64,000 nucleotides of DNA from Haemophilus_D parainfluenzae_AD (GTDB taxonomy: Bacteria > Pseudomonadota > Gammaproteobacteria > Enterobacterales > Pasteurellaceae): NCBI RefSeq assembly GCF_001679325.1, contig NZ_LZMX01000030.1. One strand, 5' to 3'. Position 1 is the first letter of the stretch, and each line of letters begins with the position of its first letter. Under the pieces are notes generated by a model. The model made no database searches and was not told the DNA's origin. It saw only the letters and a list, made by a program, of their open reading frames with translations. This document shows, one piece after another, positions 15,802-25,689 of this stretch. The position numbers were made by a program, and so were the translations under genes.

Positions 15802-16494
15802 TTACTCAATTGATGCATTAATTGAACGAAGCACTTCAGCTGGGTTTTCAGCTTGCGTAATTGGACGACCGATTACTAAATAATCAGAACCAGATCGAAT
15901 AGCTGCAGCTGGTGTCATGACGCGACGCTGATCTCCAAAATCACTACCAATAGGACGAATCCCTGGGGTGACTAATTTAAAATCAGGACCACAAGTATTG
16001 CGTAAAATCTCCACTTCTTGTGGTGAACAAACGACTCCATCTAATCCCGCACGCTGTGTTAAATGCGCAAGACGTAAAACGTGTTCGAGTGGTGAAGAAT
16101 TAATGCCAATTTGTAATAAATCTAAATCTTCCATACTTGTCAATACGGTCACTGCAATTAATAAAGGGGCATCTTTTCCATAAGGTTCGAGAATTTTTTT
16201 CGCCTCTTCCATCATTTTTAAACCACCACTAGCATGGACATCCACCATCCATACGCCTAAATCAGCCGCAGAGCGCACTGCTCTTGCCACAGTATTCGGA
16301 ATATCATGAAATTTAAGATCGAGGAAAACATCAAATTGACGCTCGTGCAATTGCTTAACGAAACTGGTTCCTAGTGTAGTAAACATTTCTTTACCCACTT
16401 TTAAACGGCATAAGCTTGGATCAATTTGATCCACGAGGGATAGTGCTTGTGCTTCCGTTTCGTAATCCAATGCAACGATTATTTTGCTATTCAT
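15802..16494 (-). CDS. pyrF: Orotidine 5'-phosphate decarboxylase
   Basis: 230 residues. The active-site stretch DVFLDLKFHDIPNTV (about 55-69) has the DxKxxD catalytic array. IVALDYETEAQA opens the barrel, and VTPGIRPIGSDFGDQRRV plus YLVIGRPIT form the phosphate-binding end. It makes UMP from OMP in pyrimidine synthesis. It follows lapB by about 20 bp and precedes the YciH-like gene, the same order as in E. coli (lapA-lapB-pyrF-yciH). Confidence 0.95.
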   Translation of the reverse strand: MNSKIIVALDYETEAQALSLVDQIDPSLCRLKVGKEMFTTLGTSFVKQLHERQFDVFLDLKFHDIPNTVARAVRSAADLGVWMVDVHASGGLKMMEEAKKILEPYGKDAPLLIAVTVLTSMEDLDLLQIGINSSPLEHVLRLAHLTQRAGLDGVVCSPQEVEILRNTCGPDFKLVTPGIRPIGSDFGDQRRVMTPAAAIRSGSDYLVIGRPITQAENPAEVLRSINASIE

Positions 16495-16515
16495 AATTTT
16501 ACCTCACTGTGTCAA

Positions 16516-17694
16516 TTAATTATGTTCTGGTTTGATGGATTCCCACTGTTTGCAAGAAGGACAATTCCACATTAATTTATGGGTCTGATAACCGCAATTT
16601 GAGCAACGGTAGCCAAAGCCTTGCTTAATTCTCTCACCGACCATTTTATGTAGCAAAATTAAGCTTTCTTTACCTCGTCCTTCCTCTGCATCATCAATTT
16701 GGAATTGAATAAAACGGTGGAAAATAGATGTACTTGGATGTTTTGTGAGTTGTTGATAAAGCTTTGATTGCGCTGCACTCTTACCATCTTTCTCTTCAAT
16801 CACGCTTGCTAACATTAAATCTACTTTCGTATTGTTAATCTGCTGGCTGGCTCGAATCAAGAATAACTCAAAGTTATCTCTCTCTCCTAATTCATCATAG
16901 CAATATTTGAGTGTTTTCAACACTTCTCCAATGTAAATTGGATTTTGATTAAGAATATTCTCCAAAAAATGAATGGCTTGACGGTAGTTTTTATCTGCCA
17001 TTTCTAAATCAGCAAGCAGCATTGATGCTCTCACACTGGTTGGAGATACCTTCAACGCTTTTTGTAAAATACTGCGTTTTTCGACCACACTTTCAAGTTC
17101 ACCACTTAAGGAATATTCACAATAACATTGTGCTAATTCCACATCATTTTCTTTAGGGGAAATTTTGGCTAGTTTTTCTGCAATATTAACCGCTTTTTTC
17201 CATTCTTTTGTTTTTTGGTAAATCACTAAAAGCTGTTGTAGTGCATTTTCAGCGAATTCAGGCTCATCTACCATGATTATGTAAAGGGCTTCTGCTCGGT
17301 CATAAAAACCCACCGCCATGAAATCCTTAGCGAGTTGCTGTTTAGCTAATAATTTTTGTTCGAAAGAGTAATTGGGACTACGATCGAGGGCTTGATGGAT
17401 ACGTAAAGCACGATCCACTTCACCTCTAGAACGGAAAAGATTACCGAGCGTTAGCTCAGCCTCAAATTGTGAATTGCTTTCAATTTCATTTTCGGTTTCT
17501 TGTTTTTGTAACATATCAAGAAACAAATCAACAGCTTTATCCGTTTGATTAGAAAGCAAAAAATTGACCCCCGTGACATAATCACGGGAGAGTTTATTAT
17601 TAATATTTTCCTGATCTTTCTTGGCACTCCGATGCCCCATATACCAACCATAAGCGGCGGCTATTGGCAGAAGCAGAAAGAGTAATTCAAGCAT
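16516..17694 (-). CDS. lapB: LapB (YciM) lipopolysaccharide assembly regulator
   Basis: 392 residues. One N-terminal membrane anchor (LELLFLLLPIAAAYGWYMG) precedes a row of TPR repeats (about 40-340). It ends with a rubredoxin-like zinc module, YRCSNCGYQTH and WNCPSCKQW, with four Cys. In E. coli, LapB tunes LpxC degradation by FtsH and so balances LPS against phospholipid. Its ATG overlaps the lapA stop codon, so the two are coupled. Confidence 0.92.
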   Translation of the reverse strand: MLELLFLLLPIAAAYGWYMGHRSAKKDQENINNKLSRDYVTGVNFLLSNQTDKAVDLFLDMLQKQETENEIESNSQFEAELTLGNLFRSRGEVDRALRIHQALDRSPNYSFEQKLLAKQQLAKDFMAVGFYDRAEALYIIMVDEPEFAENALQQLLVIYQKTKEWKKAVNIAEKLAKISPKENDVELAQCYCEYSLSGELESVVEKRSILQKALKVSPTSVRASMLLADLEMADKNYRQAIHFLENILNQNPIYIGEVLKTLKYCYDELGERDNFELFLIRASQQINNTKVDLMLASVIEEKDGKSAAQSKLYQQLTKHPSTSIFHRFIQFQIDDAEEGRGKESLILLHKMVGERIKQGFGYRCSNCGYQTHKLMWNCPSCKQWESIKPEHN

Positions 17695-17987
17695 TATACT
17701 GCCTTATCGCGGGTAGTAGTTAATTCGTTAATTTGTAAGGTTTGACGTTTAACTTGACGCGCTAACGACATATTTTTGAATTTTAATTTTAAGTAGAATA
17801 ATCCAGTAATTAACCAACCTAAAATTAATCCAAAACCAAATAAAATGGCAACTAATGTTGAAAGTTGGAATTGGCTTTCAGCAACAATATAGTTAAAGGT
17901 GATTACTTGATCATTATTCGCCCCTATAGTTACCGCAACGAGTACAATAGCCAGCACAATAATGAGTCCGAGAATATATTTAATCAT
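17694..17987 (-). CDS. lapA: LapA (YciS) lipopolysaccharide assembly protein A
   Basis: 97 residues from ATG at 17987 (MIKYILGLIIVLAIVLVAV), chosen because AAAGGAG precedes it. The frame continues upstream for 20 more codons. Two membrane helices are visible, the second being LSTLVAILFGFGLILGWLITGLFYL. A short cytoplasmic coiled tail (LKLKFKNMSLARQVKRQTLQ) follows. It works with LapB at the inner membrane. Confidence 0.88.
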   Translation of the reverse strand: MIKYILGLIIVLAIVLVAVTIGANNDQVITFNYIVAESQFQLSTLVAILFGFGLILGWLITGLFYLKLKFKNMSLARQVKRQTLQINELTTTRDKAV

Positions 17988-18033
17988 CACAATCTCCTTT
18001 GTTAAGAATAGGTTCATTATGCCAAAATTTGTA

Positions 18034-18064
18034 ATAAAAAACGACACCTAAGTGTCGTTTTATT
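18034..18064 (-). terminator. Terminator of ihfB
   Basis: On the reverse strand the stem ACGACAC / GTGTCGT has a short loop and is followed by six T. Confidence 0.8.
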
Positions 18065-18080
18065 GATATCGATTGAATGT

Positions 18081-18365
18081 TTAAGCAAAAACATTTACGC
18101 GATCTTTTAATTCTTTACCCGCTTTAAAGTGCGGTACAGATTTAGCATCTAGTTTTACAGAATCACCTGTTTTAGGATTACGACCTACTCGCGGTTGACG
18201 ATGGTGTAAAGAGAAGCTACCAAAACCACGAACTTCAATACGATTACCCTCTTCTAAAGATTGTGCAATGAGCTCAAGAATATCTTTTACAATACCTTCT
18301 ACTTCTTTTGCGGATAAAGTTGGGTGCTTTGTTGATAGATTTTCAATTAGTTCAGATTTAGTCAT
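18081..18365 (-). CDS. ihfB: Integration host factor beta subunit
   Basis: 94 residues from ATG at 18365 (MTKSELIENLS), with AGGAG eight bases upstream. A TTG two codons earlier is less likely. The DNA-bending arm has RGFGSFSLHHRQPRVGRNPKTG with the intercalating Pro. It forms a heterodimer with IhfA and bends DNA at specific sites. It lies just downstream of rpsA, as in E. coli. Confidence 0.95.
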   Translation of the reverse strand: MTKSELIENLSTKHPTLSAKEVEGIVKDILELIAQSLEEGNRIEVRGFGSFSLHHRQPRVGRNPKTGDSVKLDAKSVPHFKAGKELKDRVNVFA

Positions 18366-18473
18366 CGTCAACTCTCCTTTAAATTTATACTTAAACTTGT
18401 TATTAAGACTTACAGGTAATGTATTAGTTCATAATAAATTACCGCTAAATCCTTGTTAATTATAGTGGGTAGT

Positions 18474-18504
18474 AATAAGGCTGAGCCAACGACCCAGCCT
18501 TATT
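18474..18504 (-). terminator. Hairpin downstream of rpsA
   Basis: Inverted repeat AATAAGGCTG / CAGCCTTATT with an 11-nt loop directly after the rpsA stop. The T run is poor, so it may be a weak terminator or an mRNA-end stabiliser. Confidence 0.55.
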
Positions 18505-18516
18505 TATGTGAATTAA

Positions 18517-20166
18517 TTATTCACCTTTAGCTGCTTTGAAAGCTTCAGCCATTGCGTTTGGAATAGCAACATCTTCTTGTTTGTTATTCACGTTTGCAAC
18601 TGCAGCTGCTTCTTCAGCTTGATCTTTCGCTTTTACAGATAAGTGAACGATACGTGCTTTACGATCAACACCTGTGTATTTCGCTTCAACTACATCACCC
18701 GCTGCAACTTCATTTGTTAAGTCTGCTGCACGGATATAACCTTCAATGCCACCTGCTAATTCAACTTTAGCACCTTTAGCGTCAGCTTCAACAACAGTTG
18801 CAGAAACTACTGCACCTTTTTTGTTAACTGCTACGAAGTTGTTGAATGGATCATCTTCAAGTTGTTTGATACCTAAAGAAATACGTTCTTTCACTGCATC
18901 TACTGCTAATACTACTGCAGAAACTTCGTCACCTTTTTTGTAGTTACGAACTGCTTCTTCACCTGCAACATTCCAAGAAATGTCAGATAAGTGAACTAAA
19001 CCGTCGATACCACCTTCAAGACCGATGAAGATACCGAAATCAGTGATTGATTTGATTTTACCAGTAACTTTGTCGCCTTTGTTGTGAGTTTCAGCGAATT
19101 GAGTCCATGGGTTAGGTTTGCATTGTTTTAAACCTAAAGAAATACGACGACGTTCTTCGTCAACTTCTAATACCATTACTTCAACAGTATCGCCAAGGCT
19201 TACAACTTTAGATGGGTGGATGTTTTTGTTAGTCCAATCCATTTCAGAAACGTGAACTAAGCCTTCAACACCATCTAAGATTTCAACGAAACAGCCGTAG
19301 TCTGTTAAGTTAGTTACTTTACCTGTTAATTTGCTGTTTACTGGGTGGTTTTCAGCAATAGCAACCCAAGGATCTTGACCTAATTGTTTTAAGCCTAAAG
19401 ATACGCGAGTACGATCTTTGTCAAATTTTAATACTTTAACAGTTACTTCGTCGCCTACATTCACGATTTCGCTTGGGTGTTTAACACGTTTCCAAGCCAT
19501 ATCAGTGATGTGTAATAAACCGTCAACGCCACCTAAATCTACGAATGCACCGTAGTCAGTTAAGTTTTTAACGATACCTTTAACTTCTGAACCTTCAGCT
19601 AGGTTCTCAAGGATTTGTTCACGTTCTTGGCTGTTTTCAGATTCGATCACTGCACGACGAGAAACAACAACGTTGTTACGTTTTTGATCTAATTTGATTA
19701 CTTTGAATTCTAATTCTTTACCAAGTAAGTGATCTGCTTCACGTGCTGGACGAGTGTCAACTAATGAACCTGGTAAGAATGCACGAACACCGTTTAACTC
19801 AACTGTGAAACCGCCTTTCACTTTACCGTTGATTAAACCGATAACGGTCGCTTTATCTTCGTAAGCTTTTTCTAATTCAATCCAAGATTCGTGACGAACA
19901 GCTTTCTCACGAGAAAGTTTAGTTTCGCCGTAACCATCTTCAACTGCATCTAAAGCTACGTTTACTGTGTCGCCAACTTTAACTTCAAGTTCACCTTGAG
20001 CGTTTTGGAATTCAGCAACAGGAATTGCAGATTCAGATTTTAAGCCTGCATCAACAAGTACAAAGCCTTTTTGAATAGCAACAACAGTACCGCTAACGAT
20101 TGAACCTTGACGGGTTTCAAGGCCTTTTAATGATTCTTCAAAGAGTTGAGCAAAAGATTCTGACAT
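18517..20166 (-). CDS. rpsA: 30S ribosomal protein S1
   Basis: 549 residues containing six S1 RNA-binding domains. Repeated motifs such as LTDYGAFVDLGGVDGLLHITD, LTDYGCFVEILDGVEGLVHVSE and ITDFGIFIGLEGGIDGLVHLSD show domains 3-5 clearly. It holds mRNA on the small subunit. The order cmk-rpsA-ihfB is the standard gammaproteobacterial one. Confidence 0.97.
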   Translation of the reverse strand: MSESFAQLFEESLKGLETRQGSIVSGTVVAIQKGFVLVDAGLKSESAIPVAEFQNAQGELEVKVGDTVNVALDAVEDGYGETKLSREKAVRHESWIELEKAYEDKATVIGLINGKVKGGFTVELNGVRAFLPGSLVDTRPAREADHLLGKELEFKVIKLDQKRNNVVVSRRAVIESENSQEREQILENLAEGSEVKGIVKNLTDYGAFVDLGGVDGLLHITDMAWKRVKHPSEIVNVGDEVTVKVLKFDKDRTRVSLGLKQLGQDPWVAIAENHPVNSKLTGKVTNLTDYGCFVEILDGVEGLVHVSEMDWTNKNIHPSKVVSLGDTVEVMVLEVDEERRRISLGLKQCKPNPWTQFAETHNKGDKVTGKIKSITDFGIFIGLEGGIDGLVHLSDISWNVAGEEAVRNYKKGDEVSAVVLAVDAVKERISLGIKQLEDDPFNNFVAVNKKGAVVSATVVEADAKGAKVELAGGIEGYIRAADLTNEVAAGDVVEAKYTGVDRKARIVHLSVKAKDQAEEAAAVANVNNKQEDVAIPNAMAEAFKAAKGE

Positions 20167-20262
20167 ATAAATAATCTTCTTAATTTAAGTTAATAACATC
20201 CACATTAAGATCCATAAAATGCGGGGTTGAGGATAAATGTCTATTCTTCCTTGAATAAACAG

Positions 20263-20943
20263 TTAAATCGAAATTGACGTTTTTTGTTGAATATAAACTA
20301 ACGCTTGAGCAATAACCTCATCAATACTCAATGTTGTACTATCTAACAATAAAGCATCATCAGCCGGCTTCAATGGCGCAACCTCACGATTTCTATCACG
20401 AAAATCACGTTCTTGTATCTCGGCTAAAATCTGTGCAAAGTTACCATTAATTCCCTTATTTTGCAACTGTTTATAACGTCTTTTTGCACGTTCTTCCGCA
20501 CTTGCATCTAAAAACAGTTTAACTTGTGCATTTGGGAAAACCACGGTTCCCATATCTCGCCCATCCGCAATCAGTCCATCATTTTTGCCAAAATCCTGCT
20601 GAAGTTGCAGTAAAGCTGACCGCACTTTTGGAAAAACCGCTATTTTTGATGCAGCTTCCGCTACTTCTTGCGTACGGATTAAATGGCTCACATCCATCCC
20701 TCCAAGAAGTACATTGAGCTCACCATTTTTCGGGATGAACTGGATATCTAAATGACGTGCTAACTCCGCTAATCCTTCTTCATCGGTTAAATCTGCATGA
20801 CGTTTCAGCGCAGCCAATGCCGTCACGCGATAAATGGCACCACTATCCAACAAGGTAAAACCCAACTTTTCAGCCAAGGCGTAACAAAGTGTTCCTTTCC
20901 CTGCTCCGCTTGGACCATCAACGGTGATAATTATCCCCATCAT
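20263..20943 (-). CDS. cmk: Cytidylate kinase
   Basis: About 226 residues. The P-loop GPSGAGKGTLCYALAEKLG, DSGAIYRVTALAAL, DGRDMGTVVFPNAQVKLFLDA and RRYKQLQNKG identify CMP/dCMP kinase. Two adjacent ATG codons (20943 and 20940) follow AGGATAGAG, and either could be used. The frame is open further upstream, but that stretch is not family-like. It supplies CDP and dCDP. Confidence 0.93.
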   Translation of the reverse strand: MMGIIITVDGPSGAGKGTLCYALAEKLGFTLLDSGAIYRVTALAALKRHADLTDEEGLAELARHLDIQFIPKNGELNVLLGGMDVSHLIRTQEVAEAASKIAVFPKVRSALLQLQQDFGKNDGLIADGRDMGTVVFPNAQVKLFLDASAEERAKRRYKQLQNKGINGNFAQILAEIQERDFRDRNREVAPLKPADDALLLDSTTLSIDEVIAQALVYIQQKTSISI

Positions 20944-20985
20944 CTCTATCCTTTTACTTTTCAAAAACCGATATATTATAGACAC

Positions 20986-21321
20986 AAATAATTTATTTCA
21001 CTAAAGATTCTTTTGCCAAATGTTAAAAATAATCACCTATCACAATTCTAAATAAACATTGATAATTCATATAAAATTTAAAGAAAAAATATCAGCTCTT
21101 AATCCTCTCCTATAATGTCAAGGCAAACGCCACCGATAAAAAGAAAAACCTCAATAATCGTTATTATGTTTTCAACAAAAAAAGAAGAATTAAAAATTTC
21201 ATCATATATAACATGAAAATTATTCTTTAATTCTTATATAAATTTCATGATCTCATCCCTTGAATTCTCTCACACCAAAGAGGATAATAAGAATCTTTCT
21301 CAAAAAAGAAGGGGATAACAA
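20986..21321. other. A/T-rich intergenic region between divergent cmk and hup
   Basis: No gene seen. It should contain the divergent promoters. GGGGATAAC precedes the hup ATG. The palindromic AATAATCGTTATTA is listed separately. Confidence 0.4.
21153..21166 (+). promoter_or_regulatory. Weak Fur-box-like palindrome upstream of hup
   Basis: AATAATCGTTATTA has arms AATAA/TTATT and matches 10 of 13 positions of the core GATAATCATTATC. It lies about 155 bp before hup, an outer-membrane haem/iron receptor. Iron control is likely for such a gene, but this site is weak. Confidence 0.3.
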
Positions 21322-24189
21322 ATGAAGAAAGAAATAAAATTAAACTTAGTTACATTTTGCCTAATAAATGCAATGAATATTAATATTGCTGAAGCTCAAA
21401 CAGAAGAAATACTCGATCAAATAAATGTGGTCGAAAAAAATGTGGCTAATGATAAAAAACCTTTTACGGAAGCGAAAGCAAAAAGCACCCGAGAGCATAT
21501 TTTTAAAGAAACCCAAACTATCGATCAAGTTATTCGAAGTATCCCAGGTGCTTTTACTCAACAAGATAAAGGCTCTGGCGTAGTTTCTGTGAATATTCGT
21601 GGCGAAAATGGGTTAGGTCGAGTCAATACTATGGTTGATGGCGTAACGCAAACTTTTTATTCTACCTCAATGGATTCAGGTCAATCAGGCGGTAACTCTC
21701 AATTTGGTGCCGCGATAGATCCTAATTTCATTGCTGGTGTCGATATCAATAAAAGCAATTTCTCAGGTTCCAGCGGTATAAACACATTGTCTGGTAGTGC
21801 TAATTTTAGAACATTGGGGGTTAACGATATTATCACGGATGATAGACCTTTTGGTTTAGTTGTTAAAGGTATGGCTGGTAGCAATGAAACTAAGTCGAAT
21901 TTTATGACCACAGCTGCAGGCAGAAAATGGCTTGATAATGGAGGGTATGTCGGTGTGGCATATGGCTATAGTCAACGTGAAGTCTCACAAGATTATCGTA
22001 TCGGTGGAGGAGAACGATTAGCTACACTTGGGCAAGATATTCTTGCCAAAGAAAAAGAAGCTTATTTCCATAATGCCGGTTATACTTTAAATTCTACAGG
22101 ACAATGGACTCCCGATTTAAACAAAAATCATTGGTCTTGCAATGCGCCAACCCCAACATTTAACGGAAATACAGATCCAATTACAACTACAGATGAATTG
22201 ACTGGAGTGACTGAAACAAGAACACCAGGATGTATTACTCGAGTAGAAAGAAAAGAAGAAAATTATGATTATATTAGTGAAGAAGATACGCCTAACGAAC
22301 CTCGTTACAATACATCTAGCTATCAACTTAATACTTATAAAAATGAAACTAGAAAAAAAATTCTGAGAGAATTAGAAAATGGTGTGCCTCCCAAAGATAT
22401 CCCCGAATTACAAAATGATGTGGATTCAACAAATAACTCATTTGAACGTAATAAGGATCAATACAGTGTTGCCCCTATTGAGCCTGGCAGTTTGCAATCT
22501 CGTTCTCGTAGCCATTTATTAAAATTTGAATATGGTGATGATCACCATAATTTAGGTGCACAAATTCGTACCCTCGATAATAAAATTGGTTCTCGAAAAA
22601 TTGAAAATCGTAATTATCAATTAAATTATAATTTTAATAATAATCGCTATCTTGATCTCAATTTAATGGTAGCACACAACTTAGGTAAAACCATTTATCC
22701 TAAAGGTGCATTCTTTTCTGGTTGGCAAGTAGAAGATAAATTAATTACGAAGAATGTGGCAAATATTATTGATATTAACAATAGCTATACTTTTTTATTG
22801 CCAAAAGAAATCGATTTAAAAACCACATTGGGCTTTAACTACTTTATTAATGAGTATAGTAAAAACCGTTTTCCAGAAGAATTAAGTTTGTTTTATAACA
22901 ATGAATCACACTCCCAAGGAAACTATAGTTATTTAGGTCGCTTCCAAGGAAGCAAAAGCGGATTACCACAACGTTCAGTGATCTTACAACCTTCTGGTAA
23001 ACAAAAATTTAAAACTGTTTATTTTGATACCGCACTTTCTAAAGGAATTTACCATTTAGACTATAGTGTCAATTTTACGCATTATGCATTTAACGGTGAG
23101 TATGTAGGTTATGAAAATACACCAACACAAATTAATGAACCGATTTTGCATAAATCAGGACATAAAACAGCGATAAACCACTCAGCAACGCTTAGCGCGG
23201 ATATCAATGATTATTTTATGCCGTTTTTCACCTATTCGCGCACACATAGAATGCCAAATATTCAAGAAATGTTCTTCTCTCAAGTATCTGATGTTGGCGT
23301 AAATACGGCATTAAAACCTGAGCGAGCAGAAACTTATCAACTAGGGTTTAATACCTATAAAAAAGCTATTTTTACAGAAGAAGATGTTCTAGGTTTAAAA
23401 CTAGTGGGATATCGTAGTTTCATCAAAAATTATATTCATAATGTATATGGTGTATGGTGGAGAGATGGCGTTGTTCCTGACTGGGCTGCTGATAATGGAT
23501 TTAGATTTACCATTGCTCATCAAAATTATAAGCCTATTGTGAAAAAGAGCGGCGTCGAGTTAGAAATTAACTATGACATGGGACGTTTCTTTGCAAATCT
23601 GTCTTATGCATATCAACGAACAAATCAGCCAACCAATTATGCAGATGCAAGTCCACGTCCTAATAACGCATCAAAAGATGACATTCTAAAACAAGGTTAT
23701 GGTCTATCTCGTATCTCAATGTTACCTAAAGATTATGGAAGATTAGAACTTGGCTCTCGCTGGTTTGATCAAAAATTAACTGTTGGTATCGCTGCTCGTT
23801 ACTATGGGAAAAGCAAACGAGCAACCATTCAAGAAGACTATATTAACGGTTCTGAATTTGAATTAAATACTAGTCATGAAAGAACTTATTATGCAATTAA
23901 GAAAACAGAAGAAATTAATAAACAACCGATTATTTTAGATTTGCATATAAGTTATGAACCTATCAAAGATTTGATTATCAAAGCTGAAGTACAAAACCTA
24001 CTAGATAAACGTTATGTTGATCCTTTAGATTCTGGCAACGATGCGGCATCTCAACGCTATTATTCAAGCTTAAATGATTCCATTTGTAGCAAAAATGATA
24101 CTTGCGATAACGGAATAAAAGATAAATCTGTGCTTTACAATTTTGCACGAGGAAGAACTTACATTCTCAGTTTAAACTATAAATTCTAA
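21322..24189 (+). CDS. hup: Hup-like TonB-dependent haem-utilisation receptor
   Basis: 955 residues. Signal peptide of about 26 residues (MKKEIKLNLVTFCLINAMNI, then AEAQ). TonB box DQINVVEK follows. The plug has TREHIFKETQTIDQVIRSIPG, VNIRGENGLGRVNTMVDGV and NTLSGSANFRTLG. Barrel repeats carry PFFTYSRTHRMPNIQEMFFS and LKPERAETYQLGFN, and the terminus is ILSLNYKF. This is the transferrin/haemoglobin-receptor-type family, and the sequence corresponds to H. influenzae Hup, next to mtnN as there. Hup helps use several haem sources. Only one uptake core lies in nearly 3 kb. Confidence 0.85.
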   Translation: MKKEIKLNLVTFCLINAMNINIAEAQTEEILDQINVVEKNVANDKKPFTEAKAKSTREHIFKETQTIDQVIRSIPGAFTQQDKGSGVVSVNIRGENGLGRVNTMVDGVTQTFYSTSMDSGQSGGNSQFGAAIDPNFIAGVDINKSNFSGSSGINTLSGSANFRTLGVNDIITDDRPFGLVVKGMAGSNETKSNFMTTAAGRKWLDNGGYVGVAYGYSQREVSQDYRIGGGERLATLGQDILAKEKEAYFHNAGYTLNSTGQWTPDLNKNHWSCNAPTPTFNGNTDPITTTDELTGVTETRTPGCITRVERKEENYDYISEEDTPNEPRYNTSSYQLNTYKNETRKKILRELENGVPPKDIPELQNDVDSTNNSFERNKDQYSVAPIEPGSLQSRSRSHLLKFEYGDDHHNLGAQIRTLDNKIGSRKIENRNYQLNYNFNNNRYLDLNLMVAHNLGKTIYPKGAFFSGWQVEDKLITKNVANIIDINNSYTFLLPKEIDLKTTLGFNYFINEYSKNRFPEELSLFYNNESHSQGNYSYLGRFQGSKSGLPQRSVILQPSGKQKFKTVYFDTALSKGIYHLDYSVNFTHYAFNGEYVGYENTPTQINEPILHKSGHKTAINHSATLSADINDYFMPFFTYSRTHRMPNIQEMFFSQVSDVGVNTALKPERAETYQLGFNTYKKAIFTEEDVLGLKLVGYRSFIKNYIHNVYGVWWRDGVVPDWAADNGFRFTIAHQNYKPIVKKSGVELEINYDMGRFFANLSYAYQRTNQPTNYADASPRPNNASKDDILKQGYGLSRISMLPKDYGRLELGSRWFDQKLTVGIAARYYGKSKRATIQEDYINGSEFELNTSHERTYYAIKKTEEINKQPIILDLHISYEPIKDLIIKAEVQNLLDKRYVDPLDSGNDAASQRYYSSLNDSICSKNDTCDNGIKDKSVLYNFARGRTYILSLNYKF

Positions 24190-24200
24190 TGGGTTTATAT

Positions 24201-24234
24201 AAAAAGGCATAGTCAATTAACTATGCCTTTTTAA
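24201..24234 (+). terminator. Terminator of hup
   Basis: Stem AAAAAGGCATAGT / ACTATGCCTTTTT with a 6-nt loop. Confidence 0.85.
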
Positions 24235-24286
24235 ATAATGTTTATGATTCAATTTTAGAATTTATTATCTTATTAAAAGATTATTA

Positions 24287-24976
24287 CTACAGTCTGTCTA
24301 TCATCCCTAATACTAATGCCGAAGACTGTTTTGCAGCTAACGGTAAGAACTCTTCAAAAGACATACTCGCTTCGCCATCGCCTGCATCCGAAATTGCCCG
24401 AACGACCACAAAAGGTACGTTAAAGGCATGACAAACTTGCGCAATCGCCGTGGCTTCCATTTCTACTGCAGTCACATTTGGGAAATCAACTTTAATTTGA
24501 GCAATTTTTTCTTCGCTATTAATAAAACTATCACCAGAGCAAATTAAACCGCGTTTTACATTTTGTCCTTGTGATTGGGCAATTTCATCGGCTAAATCTG
24601 CTAATTGTTTATCTGAAAGAAAAGCAGCTGGATTTGCAGGTAATTGACCTTTTTCATAGCCAAAAGCTGTCACATCGGCATCGTGATATCGGGCTTCATC
24701 TGAAATAACGATATCCCCCACTTTTAAGCCTTTCGCAACACCACCCGCTGAGCCCGTATTTAAAACCACATCCGGTTTAGCCAATTGTAATAAAGCTGTG
24801 GTACCAATAGCTGCCGCGACTTTACCAATCCCAGATTGCAATAACGCGATCTCTTTGCCATTAATTTTGCCTTCAAAAATGACCGCACTTGCAACTTTTG
24901 TCTCTTTTTTATCTGTCATTAATTGGGATAAAATCTCCACTTCTTGTGCCATTGCACCAACAATCCCGATTTTCAT
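24287..24976 (-). CDS. mtnN: 5'-methylthioadenosine/S-adenosylhomocysteine nucleosidase
   Basis: 229 residues. MKIGIVGAMAQEVEIL, SGIGKVAAAIGTTALL, NTGSAGGVAKGLKVGDIV, VEMEATAIAQVC and VVRAISDAGDGEA include the Met-Glu ribose-binding pair and the catalytic Asp. It splits MTA and SAH, feeding methionine salvage and LuxS-type recycling. Its ATG shares bases with the stop of the upstream DsbA-like gene. Confidence 0.95.
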   Translation of the reverse strand: MKIGIVGAMAQEVEILSQLMTDKKETKVASAVIFEGKINGKEIALLQSGIGKVAAAIGTTALLQLAKPDVVLNTGSAGGVAKGLKVGDIVISDEARYHDADVTAFGYEKGQLPANPAAFLSDKQLADLADEIAQSQGQNVKRGLICSGDSFINSEEKIAQIKVDFPNVTAVEMEATAIAQVCHAFNVPFVVVRAISDAGDGEASMSFEEFLPLAAKQSSALVLGMIDRL

Positions 24977-25689
24977 TAATTTTTCCTTTCTTGTTCGAGT
25001 TTATTCACTAAGAAATCTAATACTGCCACTCCATAATCATCGTTATACAGCGTACTTGCGGTGAGAACATATTTCCCACCTATAACTACATAAGGAAAAG
25101 TAAAAACACCATATTCTTCCGTCAAATTAATAGCGTTACTTACATCCTTTTTCACTTCTGAAGAATGCACAACTTTGTTAAATTCAACTTTACTAATTCC
25201 TTGCGAGATTACCCATTCACGCATCTTATCTAATGTAGATAATTCGGTATAACGCGCCTTTTCAGAAGTTTCAAATAACAGCGTATCCGATAACTCGCCC
25301 ACTTTTAAACGCTGTAATGTATAGAATATTGTCGCTGAAAATCTAGCCTCATTCGTGGCGACAGGATATTCTTCTAATTCCACCTTATTAGGGCGAATTT
25401 GGCTATAAAGTTGCAAGATATCTTGAGCTGAAGAACAAACCCGACAGTCGTAATCAAAGAAAAATTGGATAGGAATTCTACTATCACTTCTTCTAATCTG
25501 CTCAATAGGTTCTTGATATGAAAAATAATCTCTACCGTCTTCAAACTGTGTCACATTTGCAGGCGGTAAGTGTGGTGAATTTTTGGCGGAAAAATCCTTC
25601 GCATTGACTTCACCGGATGCGACATTTGTCACGCTCAGCAACATCATTGCAAATGATCCTTTAAATGTATTCTGCCAAAATTTTTTCAT
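24976..25689 (-). CDS. DsbA-like periplasmic thioredoxin-fold protein
   Basis: 237 residues with an N-terminal signal segment (FKGSFAMMLLSVTNVASG). The thioredoxin-fold active site is DYDCRVCSSAQD (Cys82 and Cys85). FTFPYVVIGGKYV near the C-terminus provides the cis-proline loop. It is not close to DsbA or DsbC proper, since the CRVC dipeptide is unusual, so redox partner and direction are unknown. It overlaps recJ upstream by 4 bp and mtnN downstream by 1 bp. dsbC lies on the far side of recJ, giving a small thiol-redox neighbourhood. Confidence 0.7.
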   Translation of the reverse strand: MKKFWQNTFKGSFAMMLLSVTNVASGEVNAKDFSAKNSPHLPPANVTQFEDGRDYFSYQEPIEQIRRSDSRIPIQFFFDYDCRVCSSAQDILQLYSQIRPNKVELEEYPVATNEARFSATIFYTLQRLKVGELSDTLLFETSEKARYTELSTLDKMREWVISQGISKVEFNKVVHSSEVKKDVSNAINLTEEYGVFTFPYVVIGGKYVLTASTLYNDDYGVAVLDFLVNKLEQERKN